A stretch of DNA of 42,570 nucleotides from an uncultured Clostridium sp. (GCA_947365805.1 CANAZY010000013.1:1-42570); one strand, 5' to 3'. Numbered from the stretch's first letter, positions 25,621 through 34,169 are shown. The notes: generated from the letters alone by a model not told the origin. Translations and numbers: made by a program.

Positions 25621-25662
25621 CTTAATAAAACCTTAATAATCCATATAGTTGTTTCTTAATAA
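25621..25662 (+). promoter_or_regulatory. Phased CTTAATAA direct repeats, candidate response-regulator site
   Basis: CTTAATAA occurs at 25621, 25632 and 25655, offsets of 11 and 23 bases, which puts the copies on one helix face. OmpR/PhoB-type regulators bind 11-bp-spaced direct repeats, and the next gene encodes one. Confidence 0.5.
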
Positions 25663-25690
25663 TTTTATGGTATATATAATACAAGGTTTC

Positions 25691-25718
25691 AAAAAATTTA
25701 AATTGATGGTATAATGAT
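25691..25718 (+). promoter_or_regulatory. Possible promoter of the two-component operon
   Basis: TTCAAA-like -35 near 25691 and a clear TATAAT near 25710, with 16 bases between them. The phased repeats lie upstream. Confidence 0.5.
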
Positions 25719-25732
25719 AATCAGTAGAGTAA

Positions 25733-25779
25733 AGTCCCCTTTAGTTTGCGGGGGCTGTCGCGAAGCGAGTGGGAGTTCT
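25733..25779. repeat. Palindromic repeat, second family, copy in the leader of the response-regulator gene
   Basis: GTCCCCTTTAGTTTGCGGGG then CTGTCGCGAAGCGAGTGGGAGTTCT, written here in two parts. It would be transcribed as two small hairpins before the RBS at about 25797. Confidence 0.6.
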
Positions 25780-25809
25780 GATAATCGAAAATGAAAAGGG
25801 GAGAAAACA

Positions 25810-26505
25810 ATGTATAATGTATTAGTATGTGATGATGATAAAGAAATTGTAGAAGCAATTGAAATTTATTTATCAAAAGAAGGATATAACATTTTAAAAG
25901 CCTACAATGGAGAAGAGGCTTTAAAACTAATTAAAAACAATGAAATTCACTTACTTATTTTGGATATTATGATGCCAAAAATAAATGGAATCAAAGTAGC
26001 AGAAGAAATTAGAAAAGATAAAGGGGTTCCTATTATTATGCTATCTGCAAAATCCGAAGATTATGATAAAATAAACGGATTAAATACAGGAGCAGATGAT
26101 TATATGACAAAACCTTTTAATCCACTAGAATTAATTGCAAGAGTTAACTCCCAAATTAGAAGATATACCACTCTTGGTTCGATTAAAAAAGAAGAAGGAA
26201 AGATATATCAAACAGGAGAATTGGTAATTAATGATGATACCAAAGAAGTTTATGTTGATCAAAAACAAATTAAATTAACACCAACTGAATATAACATATT
26301 AAAATTTTTAACAAAAAACAAAGGAATGGTTTTTTCCATTGAACAAATTTATGAAAATGTATGGGAAGATGAGGCATATGGAGCTGAGAACATTATAGCA
26401 GTTCATATAAGACACATAAGAGAAAAAATAGAAATTAATCCCAAAGAACCAAAATACTTAAAAGTCATTTGGGGAATTGGCTACAAAATAGAAAATATAA
26501 AATAA
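25810..26505 (+). CDS. OmpR/PhoB-family response regulator
   Basis: 231 residues. Receiver domain with acidic pocket CDDD (8-10), phosphoacceptor D52 in LLILDIMMPK and conserved Lys in DDYMTKPF; the C-terminal winged helix has LTPTEYNILKFL and ENIIAVHIRHIREKIE. The kinase gene follows 13 bases later. The upstream CTTAATAA repeats suggest autoregulation. The regulon is unknown. Confidence 0.95.
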   Translation: MYNVLVCDDDKEIVEAIEIYLSKEGYNILKAYNGEEALKLIKNNEIHLLILDIMMPKINGIKVAEEIRKDKGVPIIMLSAKSEDYDKINGLNTGADDYMTKPFNPLELIARVNSQIRRYTTLGSIKKEEGKIYQTGELVINDDTKEVYVDQKQIKLTPTEYNILKFLTKNKGMVFSIEQIYENVWEDEAYGAENIIAVHIRHIREKIEINPKEPKYLKVIWGIGYKIENIK

Positions 26506-26518
26506 TAGGAGGAAACGG

Positions 26519-28546
26519 ATGAAAGATATTAAAAAATCCAATATTCTAAAAGCAATTTGTTACACTTTAGTACCCATTTTAGTACTTGTCATTATTCTTA
26601 ATGCATTGTCTCTTATGATTTTTGCAACATATGAAGAAGATTTTTCAGGACCATACAAAGGATACCAAAATACCGAACGATTTGCAAATGACTATTTGTC
26701 TCAAATTACAAGAGCAATTTATATTGTGGAAAATGAAAAAGAGTATATAAAATCGAATTCAAAAATAAAAGTAGAAGAATTAGATGGTAGTCAAAACGAT
26801 ATGGCGACACTAGAAATGGACAGCAAAAGGAAAAATAATATACAATATAATTTTTATTCCATACGAAGATATGACATCTTACTGATTTCTCCAGAGGGTG
26901 ATATTATTACCAATGTGGAGCAAACAACCAAAACAGATACAGTAGAAGAAATAAAACAGTATATATCTTCTAAACAATATTATTGGAAATATGATTTGAA
27001 ATCAATCGATACTAATATTGAAGGATTGCAATATGAAGAAATTGCCTATAGGGGATTTGAAGAAATACAAGAAAGCGGGTGTGAAATTTATACCGCATTA
27101 AAAGAATATAATGCAGATTTTTATGCATATGGTTTAATTTATGATTTCGTATCAAGTACATATGTAAGTGCACCAAGTATAATAGCAATAGCAGTTTCTT
27201 TGCTTATGATATGTCTTATTTATATTTTTATTAGTATTGGGCATAAAGATGGAAAAGATGGAATTTATACCAATGGGTTAGATAAAATTCCATATGAGAT
27301 TCTTATAGCGATTGTAGGAGTTTTATTTACCATAGAAGTATGTGTCATTGCTGGAACATTAGAAGTGATTGCAAATAGAGCAAGTAAATTATTAATTAAT
27401 GGGGGAATTACCATTGGAATTATAATGGGATTTATTATATACATAACACTTGCTGTTTATGGAGTAACTACTATTAGAAGACTAAAAGCACATGTTTTTT
27501 TGAAAAACACGTTAATTTATCATTTTATGAAATTCATGCTTGGAGGGCTATTTACAAATTTAAGTAAGACAGTAAAATTAGCAGTAGAATATGGAGGATT
27601 TCTTGTCGCATCTGTAATATTAATTATGATGACATTATCCAATCCAATTATGATACTATTTTTACTTGCATTTTGGTATTATATCTTCAAAAAAATGTTA
27701 GATAGAATGAACGAAATGAATAAAATAAGAGAAAAAATTGCAAGTATGTATCGTGGCGATATTGAAAAACCATTAAAAGAGGATGAACTATATGGCGAAC
27801 TAAGGCAAGTAGCAAAAGAATTAAATGATATTTCAGGTGGACTTTCGAATGCTTTAGAAGAAGCGATGAAAAGTGAGAGACTAAAAACAGAATTAATTAC
27901 CAATGTATCACATGATATTAAAACACCATTAACATCGATTATTAACTATGTGGATTTAATGAAACAAGAAGAAATTCAAGACCCAAAAATACAAGAATAC
28001 TTACAAGTATTAGATAGTAAGTCACAACGACTAAAAAAATTAACAGAAGACTTAGTAGAAGCATCAAAAGCATCTTCAGGAAACATTAAATTAACCATGG
28101 AAAACCTAAATGTAAAAGAATTAATTAAACAAGTAAGAGGAGAATTTGAAGACAGATTTTCGAAAAAAGGCTTAGAAATTATTGAAACTTTCCCAGAAGA
28201 GGAAGTAACGATTGAAGCAGATAGTAGATACTTATACCGCGTCATGGAAAACATGTATGTAAACATCTCAAAATACGCATTAGAAAATTCGAGAGTCTAT
28301 GTAGATGTTACAAAATCAAAAGGAAAAGTCCAAATTGCATTAAAGAATATCTCAAAAGATAAACTAAATATTTCAGTAGATGAATTAATTGAGCGTTTTG
28401 TAAGAGGAGATGAATCCAGAACCAACGAAGGCTCAGGACTTGGAATTTCTATTGCAAAATCTTTAACCGAATTACAAAAGGGAAGCTTTAATATTTATTT
28501 AGATGGAGACTTATTTAAAGTAGTAATTGAATTTGAACAAAAATAA
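26519..28546 (+). CDS. Sensor histidine kinase
   Basis: 675 residues. A first membrane helix (about 12-36) is followed by an external sensor region to about 205, further hydrophobic segments (about 218-240, 258-285, 295-325, 360-395), then the HisKA domain with H465 in NVSHDIKTPLTSIINYV and a HATPase ending in RGDESRTNEGSGLGISIAKS. The N-box is weak (ENMYVNISKYAL rather than a clear NLxxNA), so ATP binding deserves a check. The several central helices resemble kinases that sense cell-envelope stress. Partner of the preceding regulator. Confidence 0.9.
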   Translation: MKDIKKSNILKAICYTLVPILVLVIILNALSLMIFATYEEDFSGPYKGYQNTERFANDYLSQITRAIYIVENEKEYIKSNSKIKVEELDGSQNDMATLEMDSKRKNNIQYNFYSIRRYDILLISPEGDIITNVEQTTKTDTVEEIKQYISSKQYYWKYDLKSIDTNIEGLQYEEIAYRGFEEIQESGCEIYTALKEYNADFYAYGLIYDFVSSTYVSAPSIIAIAVSLLMICLIYIFISIGHKDGKDGIYTNGLDKIPYEILIAIVGVLFTIEVCVIAGTLEVIANRASKLLINGGITIGIIMGFIIYITLAVYGVTTIRRLKAHVFLKNTLIYHFMKFMLGGLFTNLSKTVKLAVEYGGFLVASVILIMMTLSNPIMILFLLAFWYYIFKKMLDRMNEMNKIREKIASMYRGDIEKPLKEDELYGELRQVAKELNDISGGLSNALEEAMKSERLKTELITNVSHDIKTPLTSIINYVDLMKQEEIQDPKIQEYLQVLDSKSQRLKKLTEDLVEASKASSGNIKLTMENLNVKELIKQVRGEFEDRFSKKGLEIIETFPEEEVTIEADSRYLYRVMENMYVNISKYALENSRVYVDVTKSKGKVQIALKNISKDKLNISVDELIERFVRGDESRTNEGSGLGISIAKSLTELQKGSFNIYLDGDLFKVVIEFEQK

Positions 28547-28547
28547 C

Positions 28548-28581
28548 CAAAAGGGTCGTAGCAATATGCGACCCTTTTTGA
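28548..28581 (+). terminator. Terminator of the two-component operon
   Basis: AAAAGGGTCG..CGACCCTTTT stem, T-run. Confidence 0.88.
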
Positions 28582-28644
28582 AATCTTACCTTTCAAAATT
28601 GCAAAATATCAGTATACGATAATGAGATTTTATTCATTCACATG

Positions 28645-28673
28645 TTGACAATAATAAATAAGTTATATAAAAT
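28645..28673 (+). promoter_or_regulatory. Promoter of the pilin-like gene
   Basis: TTGACA 28645-28650, 17-base spacer, TAAAAT 28668-28673. Confidence 0.65.
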
Positions 28674-28724
28674 AAGAAAAAGGAAGATATTATTATTAAA
28701 CATAAGATGAGAAAGGTGAGGGTT

Positions 28725-29543
28725 ATGAAAAGAAAAGCAGGAATTACATTAATATCTCTAATTGTTACAATTATTGTATTATTGATATTAGCAGGAATCG
28801 TTTTAGGATTTGTAATAGGAGAGAATGGAATCATCAACATGGCAAAACAAGCAGGAAAAAATTATATTGATGCAGAAGCAGATGAAAAAAGAAGGCTAGA
28901 AGAATTGTATAGTTCTATATTAGTTGCAACAAATGGTGATTCGAATATTACCATATCAATGGAAGATTTAAATCGTTTAATAGATACGAAAGTAAGAGAT
29001 GAAGTTCAAAAAGCAGTGTGGGGAGAAAGTGTTACTCCTACAGGAACCATTATTGCACAAATGGGAAAAGAAGCGCCTGCAGGTTATATCAATTGTGATG
29101 GAACAACATACCAAATAGGAGAATATAAGCAACTAGCACAATATATTAAAACTCAATTTGGAAGCTATAACTATTTTGGAGGAGATGGAGAAACAACTTT
29201 TGCAGTGCCAGATTTAAGAGGAGAATTTCTACGAGGGGCAGGAAGCAATAGTCATATTTACCAAGGAAATGGAGCAGATGTGGGGAATCACCAAGATGCT
29301 ACTATATTACCAGAGTTTTCTATAGATGTTAATAAAACTAGAATTTTTGTACCTAGGCCAATTCCATATGGAGGAGGAATTAATGCGGATTCTTCACCAG
29401 CAACTTGGGCCAATGGGCAACAAAAGCAAGGGAGAAGTTGGTTTGAAGCAGATAATTCAGATAGCCATACAGTTAATTCTGGTGGTAATATAATGACAAC
29501 AAGACCAACCAATACATCAGTATTATATTGTATTAAATATTAG
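28725..29543 (+). CDS. Prepilin-like N-terminus joined to a phage tail-collar domain
   Basis: 272 residues from ATG 28725, chosen because AGGTGAGG lies five bases upstream and an earlier ATG (28707) precedes that RBS. MKRKAGITLISLIVTIIV looks like a class III signal or type IV prepilin leader and helix. A linker is followed by a tail-collar module: PTGTIIAQMGKEAPAGYINC, FGGDGETTFAVPDLRGEFLR and GAGSNS, as in tail fibre and collar proteins. Such collar modules can trimerise and display a tip. The protein is likely exported and surface-attached. No pilus assembly genes are nearby. Confidence 0.8.
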   Translation: MKRKAGITLISLIVTIIVLLILAGIVLGFVIGENGIINMAKQAGKNYIDAEADEKRRLEELYSSILVATNGDSNITISMEDLNRLIDTKVRDEVQKAVWGESVTPTGTIIAQMGKEAPAGYINCDGTTYQIGEYKQLAQYIKTQFGSYNYFGGDGETTFAVPDLRGEFLRGAGSNSHIYQGNGADVGNHQDATILPEFSIDVNKTRIFVPRPIPYGGGINADSSPATWANGQQKQGRSWFEADNSDSHTVNSGGNIMTTRPTNTSVLYCIKY

Positions 29544-29546
29544 AAA

Positions 29547-29582
29547 TAAAAAAATGTTGTATTGGATACAACATTTTTCTTG
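29547..29582. terminator. Bidirectional terminator
   Basis: AAAAATGTTGTAT TGG ATACAACATTTTT between convergent genes. Confidence 0.85.
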
Positions 29583-29611
29583 TATGATTTCTATAAATTT
29601 ATTAATAAACT

Positions 29612-30103
29612 CTAATGTAAAACAGCGCCTAATGCTCCAAATACACCAGCTGAAGCTAAGCCCATAATGATTCCAGCTAAAATGACTCCTGCCATAACAG
29701 CAATGATGCTTTTTTTAAAATCCATATCTAAAAAACTGGCAGCCAATGTTCCTGTCCATGCACCTGTTCCAGGAAGTGGAATTCCCACAAAAATAAATAA
29801 GGCAATGTATAAACCACGTCCTGCGGTTTCTTGTAATTTCTTACCACCTTTTTCCCCTTTTTCTAGGCACCATGTAAAAAATTTACCAATAAATTTTTTA
29901 TCTTTTCCCCATTCTAAAACTTTTCTTGCAAAAAAGAAAATAAATGGAACAGGAAGCATATTTCCTATGATACAAGTAATATAAAGTGGGATTAGTGGAA
30001 GAGCATCTCCAAAAGCGCTACTAAATCCAACAGGTACGGCACCTCTTAGTTCAATAAGAGGAACCATCGATATAAGAAAAACGATTACATATTTTTTCAA
30101 CAT
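29612..30103 (-). CDS. Small multi-drug export family protein (COG2426)
   Basis: 163 residues from ATG 30103, which has AGGAG (plus-strand 30111-30115) at good spacing. Four or so hydrophobic segments; diagnostic patterns are PLIELRGAVPVG, GIPLPGTGAWTGTLAA and a basic cytosolic loop (CLEKGEKGGKK). The family name is historical, and the transport function is not well established. Monocistronic, with a repeat element upstream. Confidence 0.85.
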   Translation of the reverse strand: MLKKYVIVFLISMVPLIELRGAVPVGFSSAFGDALPLIPLYITCIIGNMLPVPFIFFFARKVLEWGKDKKFIGKFFTWCLEKGEKGGKKLQETAGRGLYIALFIFVGIPLPGTGAWTGTLAASFLDMDFKKSIIAVMAGVILAGIIMGLASAGVFGALGAVLH

Positions 30104-30139
30104 AATAAAACTCCTATCATCTTCGAAGACATACAAGAA

Positions 30140-30187
30140 AGCCCCTTTACCTAAGGGGGCTGTCGGCGTAGCCGACTGGGGGTTCTT
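30140..30187. repeat. Palindromic repeat, second family, fullest copy
   Basis: AGCCCCTTTACCTAAGGGGGC then CTGTCGGCGTAGCCGACTGG and GGGTTCTT (shown in parts): nested hairpins bounded by CCCC and GGGG, GC-rich in an AT-rich gap. Related copies at 25733 and 23981. The rest of the gap up to 30331 shows nothing further. Confidence 0.65.
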
Positions 30188-30331
30188 AACATTACATACT
30201 TAGAATCCTCAAATAGTCCTAAGGACTTACTCTCCCTTAAATAATGGATGTATCTTGAAAGTCTCACGAAATTTTTTATAAATTTAAGTCTAAATAATTA
30301 CAGTTATTGTACTATACGAATATAAAAAAGT

Positions 30332-30889
30332 CTATAATTCCTTAAAAGAATTTTTAATATTGTTAAACATATCTTGGAATTTTTCTTTGTTGTTATCAAT
30401 TACTTCAAAATTTAAAACATACAAATTTGAGTCAGTTTCAATCCAAACCACATGGGAATAAAAATCTTTCCCATAAGAACCATCATTATAAACAAAACAA
30501 TATTCATATGCTTTATAATCTTGAATGCTAGTAGCAACAATTCCAGAATCTTCACGAATGTTTTGTTTATCTTTCAAATAATTTTCCTTATCATCATTTA
30601 CTACTTGATAAAATTCCACTTGGCGAGATTTTGCAATTTTAGTAGCATACAAAAACATTTCCTCTTTTGTAGAATACAAATCAACTACAAATTCGTTATT
30701 TTCTTTTTGGCTTGTTTGATAAGTAATATTGGAAGGAAAACTAATTTCAAAACTGCCATCTGTTGCAGTAAGTGTTTTATAAGTTATTTCTCTTTTCTGA
30801 AAAATAAAAAACATTACTACAATTATAATAATTGCTACAATAGCGATACTAATTCCAATCCAAAAAGATTTCTTTTTACTATATTCCAT
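30332..30889 (-). CDS. Membrane-anchored extracytoplasmic protein, unknown
   Basis: 185 residues from ATG 30889, which has GGAGG eight bases upstream. A basic start (MEYSKKKSFW) and one long hydrophobic helix (about 10-30) anchor a soluble domain that begins with KTLTATDGSFEISFPSNIT. That opening resembles PsbP-like or DUF-type proteins in which a small beta-rich domain follows a signal anchor. No catalytic motif seen. It may share a transcript with the Sua5/TsaC gene upstream, 29 bases away. Confidence 0.7.
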   Translation of the reverse strand: MEYSKKKSFWIGISIAIVAIIIIVVMFFIFQKREITYKTLTATDGSFEISFPSNITYQTSQKENNEFVVDLYSTKEEMFLYATKIAKSRQVEFYQVVNDDKENYLKDKQNIREDSGIVATSIQDYKAYEYCFVYNDGSYGKDFYSHVVWIETDSNLYVLNFEVIDNNKEKFQDMFNNIKNSFKEL

Positions 30890-30918
30890 ACGAATAACCT
30901 CCAAAATAAAATGAAATA

Positions 30919-31563
30919 TTAATCCTTTAATGGGACTACTTTTGCGATTTCTTCTTTTGCGATTTTACCTTCTCTTATAATAATAGCTTTTTCATTATTT
31001 ACTTCTATAATTGTAGAAGTGGTATCATTAGCTATAGTTCCATTATCTAATATGTAATCTACCTTTCCATTTAATTCAGTTATAATATTTTTCATGTTTG
31101 TTCCTGTAGGACTACCAGAAAGATTAGCACTAGGAGCAACAATAGGAACTCCTGCTTTTTTTATTAGGTGATAAGCAATTCCATTTTCTAAAAGTCGAAC
31201 TCTAACATATTCATCGCCTGCTGATATAATATCTGGTAAAACATTTTCTTTTTTCTTAAACTTTATTGTTAAAGGTCCAGGCCAAAAAGCATCTATTAAT
31301 TTTTGTTCGGCAGGACTAATAAAATCTACAATTTCTTCTAACATAGAAATGTCTGAAATTAACACGATTAATGGTTTATACGCCGGCCTTCCTTTTATGT
31401 CATAAATTCTTTTACAAGCATCTTCTATAAAAGCATTCGTTCCAATTCCATATACGGTATCAGTTTGAAAAACAACAATTTTTCCATTTTTTAGTTCCCT
31501 GCCAAGTTCGGTAAAAATATTATTATCATATTCAGTTGTTAAATCAATATATTTTGTATTCAT
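30919..31563 (-). CDS. tsaC: L-threonylcarbamoyladenylate synthase (Sua5/YwlC/TsaC family)
   Basis: 214 residues, YrdC-type fold. It makes threonylcarbamoyl-AMP for t6A37 of tRNA. Visible: FQTDTVYGIGTNAF, KGRPAYKPL and PSANLSGSPTGT, all of which line the nucleotide and threonine site. Length fits a single YrdC domain without the C-terminal Sua5 domain. The product of this pathway is the substrate of TcdA, encoded at 16240. Confidence 0.93.
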   Translation of the reverse strand: MNTKYIDLTTEYDNNIFTELGRELKNGKIVVFQTDTVYGIGTNAFIEDACKRIYDIKGRPAYKPLIVLISDISMLEEIVDFISPAEQKLIDAFWPGPLTIKFKKKENVLPDIISAGDEYVRVRLLENGIAYHLIKKAGVPIVAPSANLSGSPTGTNMKNIITELNGKVDYILDNGTIANDTTSTIIEVNNEKAIIIREGKIAKEEIAKVVPLKD

Positions 31564-31590
31564 AAATATTCTTCTTTCTTTTTTTTTATT

Positions 31591-31667
31591 GTAGGGTCGA
31601 TGCCTTCATCGACCCAATTATTACGCAAATTATTCTAAAAGGGTCGACGTGGGCGTCTACCCCTACA
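31591..31667. repeat. Pair of inverted REP-like palindromes
   Basis: GTAGGGTCGATG..CATCGACCC (31591-31615) and GGGTCGACGTGG..CCCCTACA (31641-31667) face each other with a 25-base AT-rich spacer. Both resemble the repeats within the transposase gene. The gap 31564-31751 otherwise holds only a weak promoter region for the exonuclease gene. Confidence 0.75.
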
Positions 31668-31751
31668 TTCCTATTATATAACAACATTGAAATATTTACA
31701 ATATAACTACAATGTGATATATTAAAATAAGAAAAATATGAGGAGAAAATT

Positions 31752-32285
31752 ATGCAAGAATTAGTAAAAAAAGAAAATAAATTAGATTATAAAAACATAT
31801 TTGTTGCAATTGATGTGGAAACAACAGGGTTATCACCATTTGCAAATGAATTAATAGAAGTAAGTGCCATTAAATATGAACAAAATAAGAAAATAGATAC
31901 ATTTTCTACTTTAATTAGACCAAAAGTGCCAATCCCATATTACATTACGAAAATTACAGGAATTACTAATGATATGGTTAAAAATGCACCAGAAGTTGAA
32001 CAAGTAATGCCAGAATTAATCCGTTTTGTGGGAGAGTCTCCAATTGTTGCCCATAATGCAAATTTTGATTATAAATTTATACAAAACTATTCAAACAATA
32101 GCTTTTCTAAAAATCAGGTAATTGATACAGTTCCTATTGGAAGAAAATTATATCCAGAACTTCCAAATCATAAACTAGGAACCATTGCAAGACATATTGG
32201 CATTACAGAAGATGGTTTCCACAGAGCAGAATTTGACTGCGAATGTTGTGCCAAAATTTATATGGAATATTTAAAAGCAGTATAA
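31752..32285 (+). CDS. DnaQ-like 3'-5' exonuclease (DEDDh)
   Basis: 177 residues. Exo I FVAIDVETTGL (D, E), Exo II VAHNANFDYKF (D), Exo III HRAEFDCECC (H, D): the complete DEDDh set. Resembles stand-alone epsilon-like proofreading or PolC-type exonuclease domains. RBS GAGGAG. Likely roles are DNA repair or RNA trimming; the exact one cannot be read here. Confidence 0.9.
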   Translation: MQELVKKENKLDYKNIFVAIDVETTGLSPFANELIEVSAIKYEQNKKIDTFSTLIRPKVPIPYYITKITGITNDMVKNAPEVEQVMPELIRFVGESPIVAHNANFDYKFIQNYSNNSFSKNQVIDTVPIGRKLYPELPNHKLGTIARHIGITEDGFHRAEFDCECCAKIYMEYLKAV

Positions 32286-32347
32286 ATCTAAAATAAAACA
32301 TATTTCAAAACATACAAAAATCGAAAAGCACAGTTAGTATTTTTATA

Positions 32348-32376
32348 TTGACGTATTTATGTAAACGTGATACAAT
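32348..32376 (+). promoter_or_regulatory. Promoter of orphan gene at 32424
   Basis: TTGACG 32348-32353, 17-base spacer, TACAAT 32371-32376. The -35 region TTGACGTA recurs in the promoter of the orphan at 33930. Confidence 0.65.
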
Positions 32377-32423
32377 ATACAGTAATAATGGCAAATAAAA
32401 TAACGATCCAAGGAGGAAGCAGT

Positions 32424-32696
32424 ATGAAGATTACTAACCAAAAGCAGAGAATCACTCTTTTATCTACTACGTTGGCCAATGCAACCGTGAATTTCATAGG
32501 GCGGTTAAATGGGGAGAAAATAGAGGGAAACATTACAATTCAGAAAATGGGAGATTTTGAGACTTACATGATTCTTCCGAAACTGTTAGGAATTGAACAC
32601 ATAACAGTTATTGGATTGGACGAAATCCGCGATAATTGCTATTTTATTAGCGTAGATGGCGGAGAAAAGCAACCTTGTGAGATAATCACTGGGTAA
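32424..32696 (+). CDS. Orphan small protein with an in-frame Arg CGG
   Basis: 90 residues from ATG 32424 (AGGAGG at 32411-32416). No known domain; mixed alpha/beta composition (GDFETYMILPKLLGIEHITV). Codon use is GC-richer than neighbours (GCC, CTG, CCG, CGC). Codon 28 is CGG (bases 32505-32507), and the frame stays open through it: FIGRLNGEK. If the +1 rule applied here, GGT would be followed at once by TAA. Own promoter and terminator. Looks transferred, or differently decoded. Confidence 0.6.
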   Translation: MKITNQKQRITLLSTTLANATVNFIGRLNGEKIEGNITIQKMGDFETYMILPKLLGIEHITVIGLDEIRDNCYFISVDGGEKQPCEIITG

Positions 32697-32702
32697 TTGA
32701 GA

Positions 32703-32739
32703 ACCCACTAACATATGGAAATATGTTGGTGGGCTTTTG
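32703..32739 (+). terminator. Terminator after the orphan gene
   Basis: CCCACTAACATAT GGAA ATATGTTGGTGGG then CTTTTG; stem is strong, T-tract short. Confidence 0.75.
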
Positions 32740-32810
32740 AAATATTAATTGCCTTTTTCATTAAAATGATATAAAATTATATTAGACAAGATTAGAACAG
32801 GAGGGAAGAT

Positions 32811-33065
32811 ATGGAATATCGTTATCAACCAAATGGGGTATGTTCTTATGAAATGATAATTGAAGTAGATGAAGATACCATAAAAAAAGTAACAATTGTG
32901 GGAGGTTGTGCAGGAAATACCAAGGGAATTAGTAAACTTGTAGAAGGCATGAAAATCGATGAAGTAATTGAAAAATTAAAAGGAACACCTTGTAGAGATA
33001 GAGGAACTTCTTGCCCAGATCAATTAGCAAGAGCCTTAGAAGAGATTAAGAAAAATAGAGAATAA
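32811..33065 (+). CDS. TSCPD-domain protein
   Basis: 84 residues. The CGGN rule is not involved. Four conserved Cys (NGVCSYEM, GGCAGNTKG, GTPCRDRGTSCPDQLA) match the TSCPD family, also found at the C-terminus of B12-type ribonucleotide reductases, and suggest metal binding. RBS GGAGGG. The SDR gene follows with no clear gap. Confidence 0.88.
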   Translation: MEYRYQPNGVCSYEMIIEVDEDTIKKVTIVGGCAGNTKGISKLVEGMKIDEVIEKLKGTPCRDRGTSCPDQLARALEEIKKNRE

Positions 33066-33080
33066 GTGTTGGGAGGGCAT

Positions 33081-33830
33081 ATGAAAGCATTAGTAACCGG
33101 TGCATCTTCTGGAATTGGAAGAGATATGGCACGATATTTAAGTAAACTAGGGTATGACATTATTGCAGTAGCAAGAGATGGGGAGGCACTTAATCAATTA
33201 AAAGAAGAGTTATCCACAAAAGTGGATACGATTAGTGTAGATTTGGCAGATGTAGGTGCTTGTAAACAATTATATGAGGTCGTGAAAAATAAAAATATTG
33301 ATATAGTAGTAAATAATGCGGGATTTGGTGATTTTGGAGAGTTTACAAATACAGACTTAGATAAAGAATTAAATATGATAGATGTAAATATAAAGGCAAT
33401 GCATATACTTACAAAACTATTCTTGCAAGATATGGTAAAAAGAAATTCTGGTTATATCTTAAATGTAGCATCTATTGCAGGTTTTATGCCAGGGCCACTT
33501 ATGGCAACCTACTATTCTACAAAAGCTTATATTGTAAGATTAACACAAAGTTTATATAGCGAATTAAAAAAGAAAAAATCCAAAGTAACAGTAAGTGTAT
33601 TATGCCCAGGACCAGTTAATACAAACTTTAACAAAGTTGCAAATGTTCATTTTAATTTAAAAGGACAATCAAGTGAGTTTGTTGCAAAATATGCTATCGA
33701 TAACATGTTAAAAGGAAAATTAGTTATTTTGCCAGGACCCCAAATAAAGCTAGCAAGAATACTTGCAAAAATATCACCAGAAAAAATAGTAGCAAGAGTG
33801 TGTATGATGATGCAAGAAAAGAAGAGGTAA
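33081..33830 (+). CDS. SDR-family NAD(P)-dependent oxidoreductase
   Basis: 249 residues. Cofactor motif VTGASSGIGRDMA at the N-terminus, NNAGFGDFG, catalytic Ser in LNVASIAGF and YSTKAY (YxxxK). The C-terminal end fits the DltE/YqjQ-type group. Start ATG 33081 has GGGAGG upstream; a GTG at 33066 would overlap the RBS. Substrate unknown. Probably co-transcribed with the TSCPD gene. Confidence 0.88.
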   Translation: MKALVTGASSGIGRDMARYLSKLGYDIIAVARDGEALNQLKEELSTKVDTISVDLADVGACKQLYEVVKNKNIDIVVNNAGFGDFGEFTNTDLDKELNMIDVNIKAMHILTKLFLQDMVKRNSGYILNVASIAGFMPGPLMATYYSTKAYIVRLTQSLYSELKKKKSKVTVSVLCPGPVNTNFNKVANVHFNLKGQSSEFVAKYAIDNMLKGKLVILPGPQIKLARILAKISPEKIVARVCMMMQEKKR

Positions 33831-33867
33831 ATCTTTAAAAAATTATATTTATATGTAGGGAAAAATA

Positions 33868-33896
33868 TTGACGTAATTATATTTACAATATATAAT
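33868..33896 (+). promoter_or_regulatory. Promoter of orphan gene at 33930
   Basis: TTGACG 33868-33873, 17-base spacer, TATAAT 33891-33896. Confidence 0.7.
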
Positions 33897-33929
33897 AGAA
33901 CAATAAAAAATTGAAAAGAGGTAAAAGCT

Positions 33930-34169
33930 ATGACGAAAGATTTTTACAAGTATCCTAATTACTTCAAGACTACTAAGTATGAATTGCATCGGAGAGTAGA
34001 TGGTTTTCATGTGGTTTATGAAGTAAAAAAAGAGGGAACAGAAGAAACACTTGGTTTTATTGAAATTGATTTGGAAACAAGAGCAGTAAGAGAACGCTCT
34101 GGCTGGAGGACATCGAAATTTTCCAGTGCCAAGGAGGAAATTCAACACTACCTTAGGAGAATCTTTTAG
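33930..34169 (+). CDS. Orphan small basic protein with an in-frame Arg CGG
   Basis: 79 residues, no known domain. RBS AAGAGGT. Codon use favours TAC, TTC and AAG, unlike neighbours. Codon 21 is CGG (33990-33992), read through openly as ELHRRVDGF. If +1 applied, CGGA GAG TAG would stop the product at once. Single-gene unit with its own promoter and terminator. Confidence 0.6.
   Translation: MTKDFYKYPNYFKTTKYELHRRVDGFHVVYEVKKEGTEETLGFIEIDLETRAVRERSGWRTSKFSSAKEEIQHYLRRIF

Noticed and set aside
30452-30922. 156-codon plus-strand ORF
   Set aside because: Antisense shadow of the membrane-anchored protein gene on the minus strand; low-complexity composition and no RBS.
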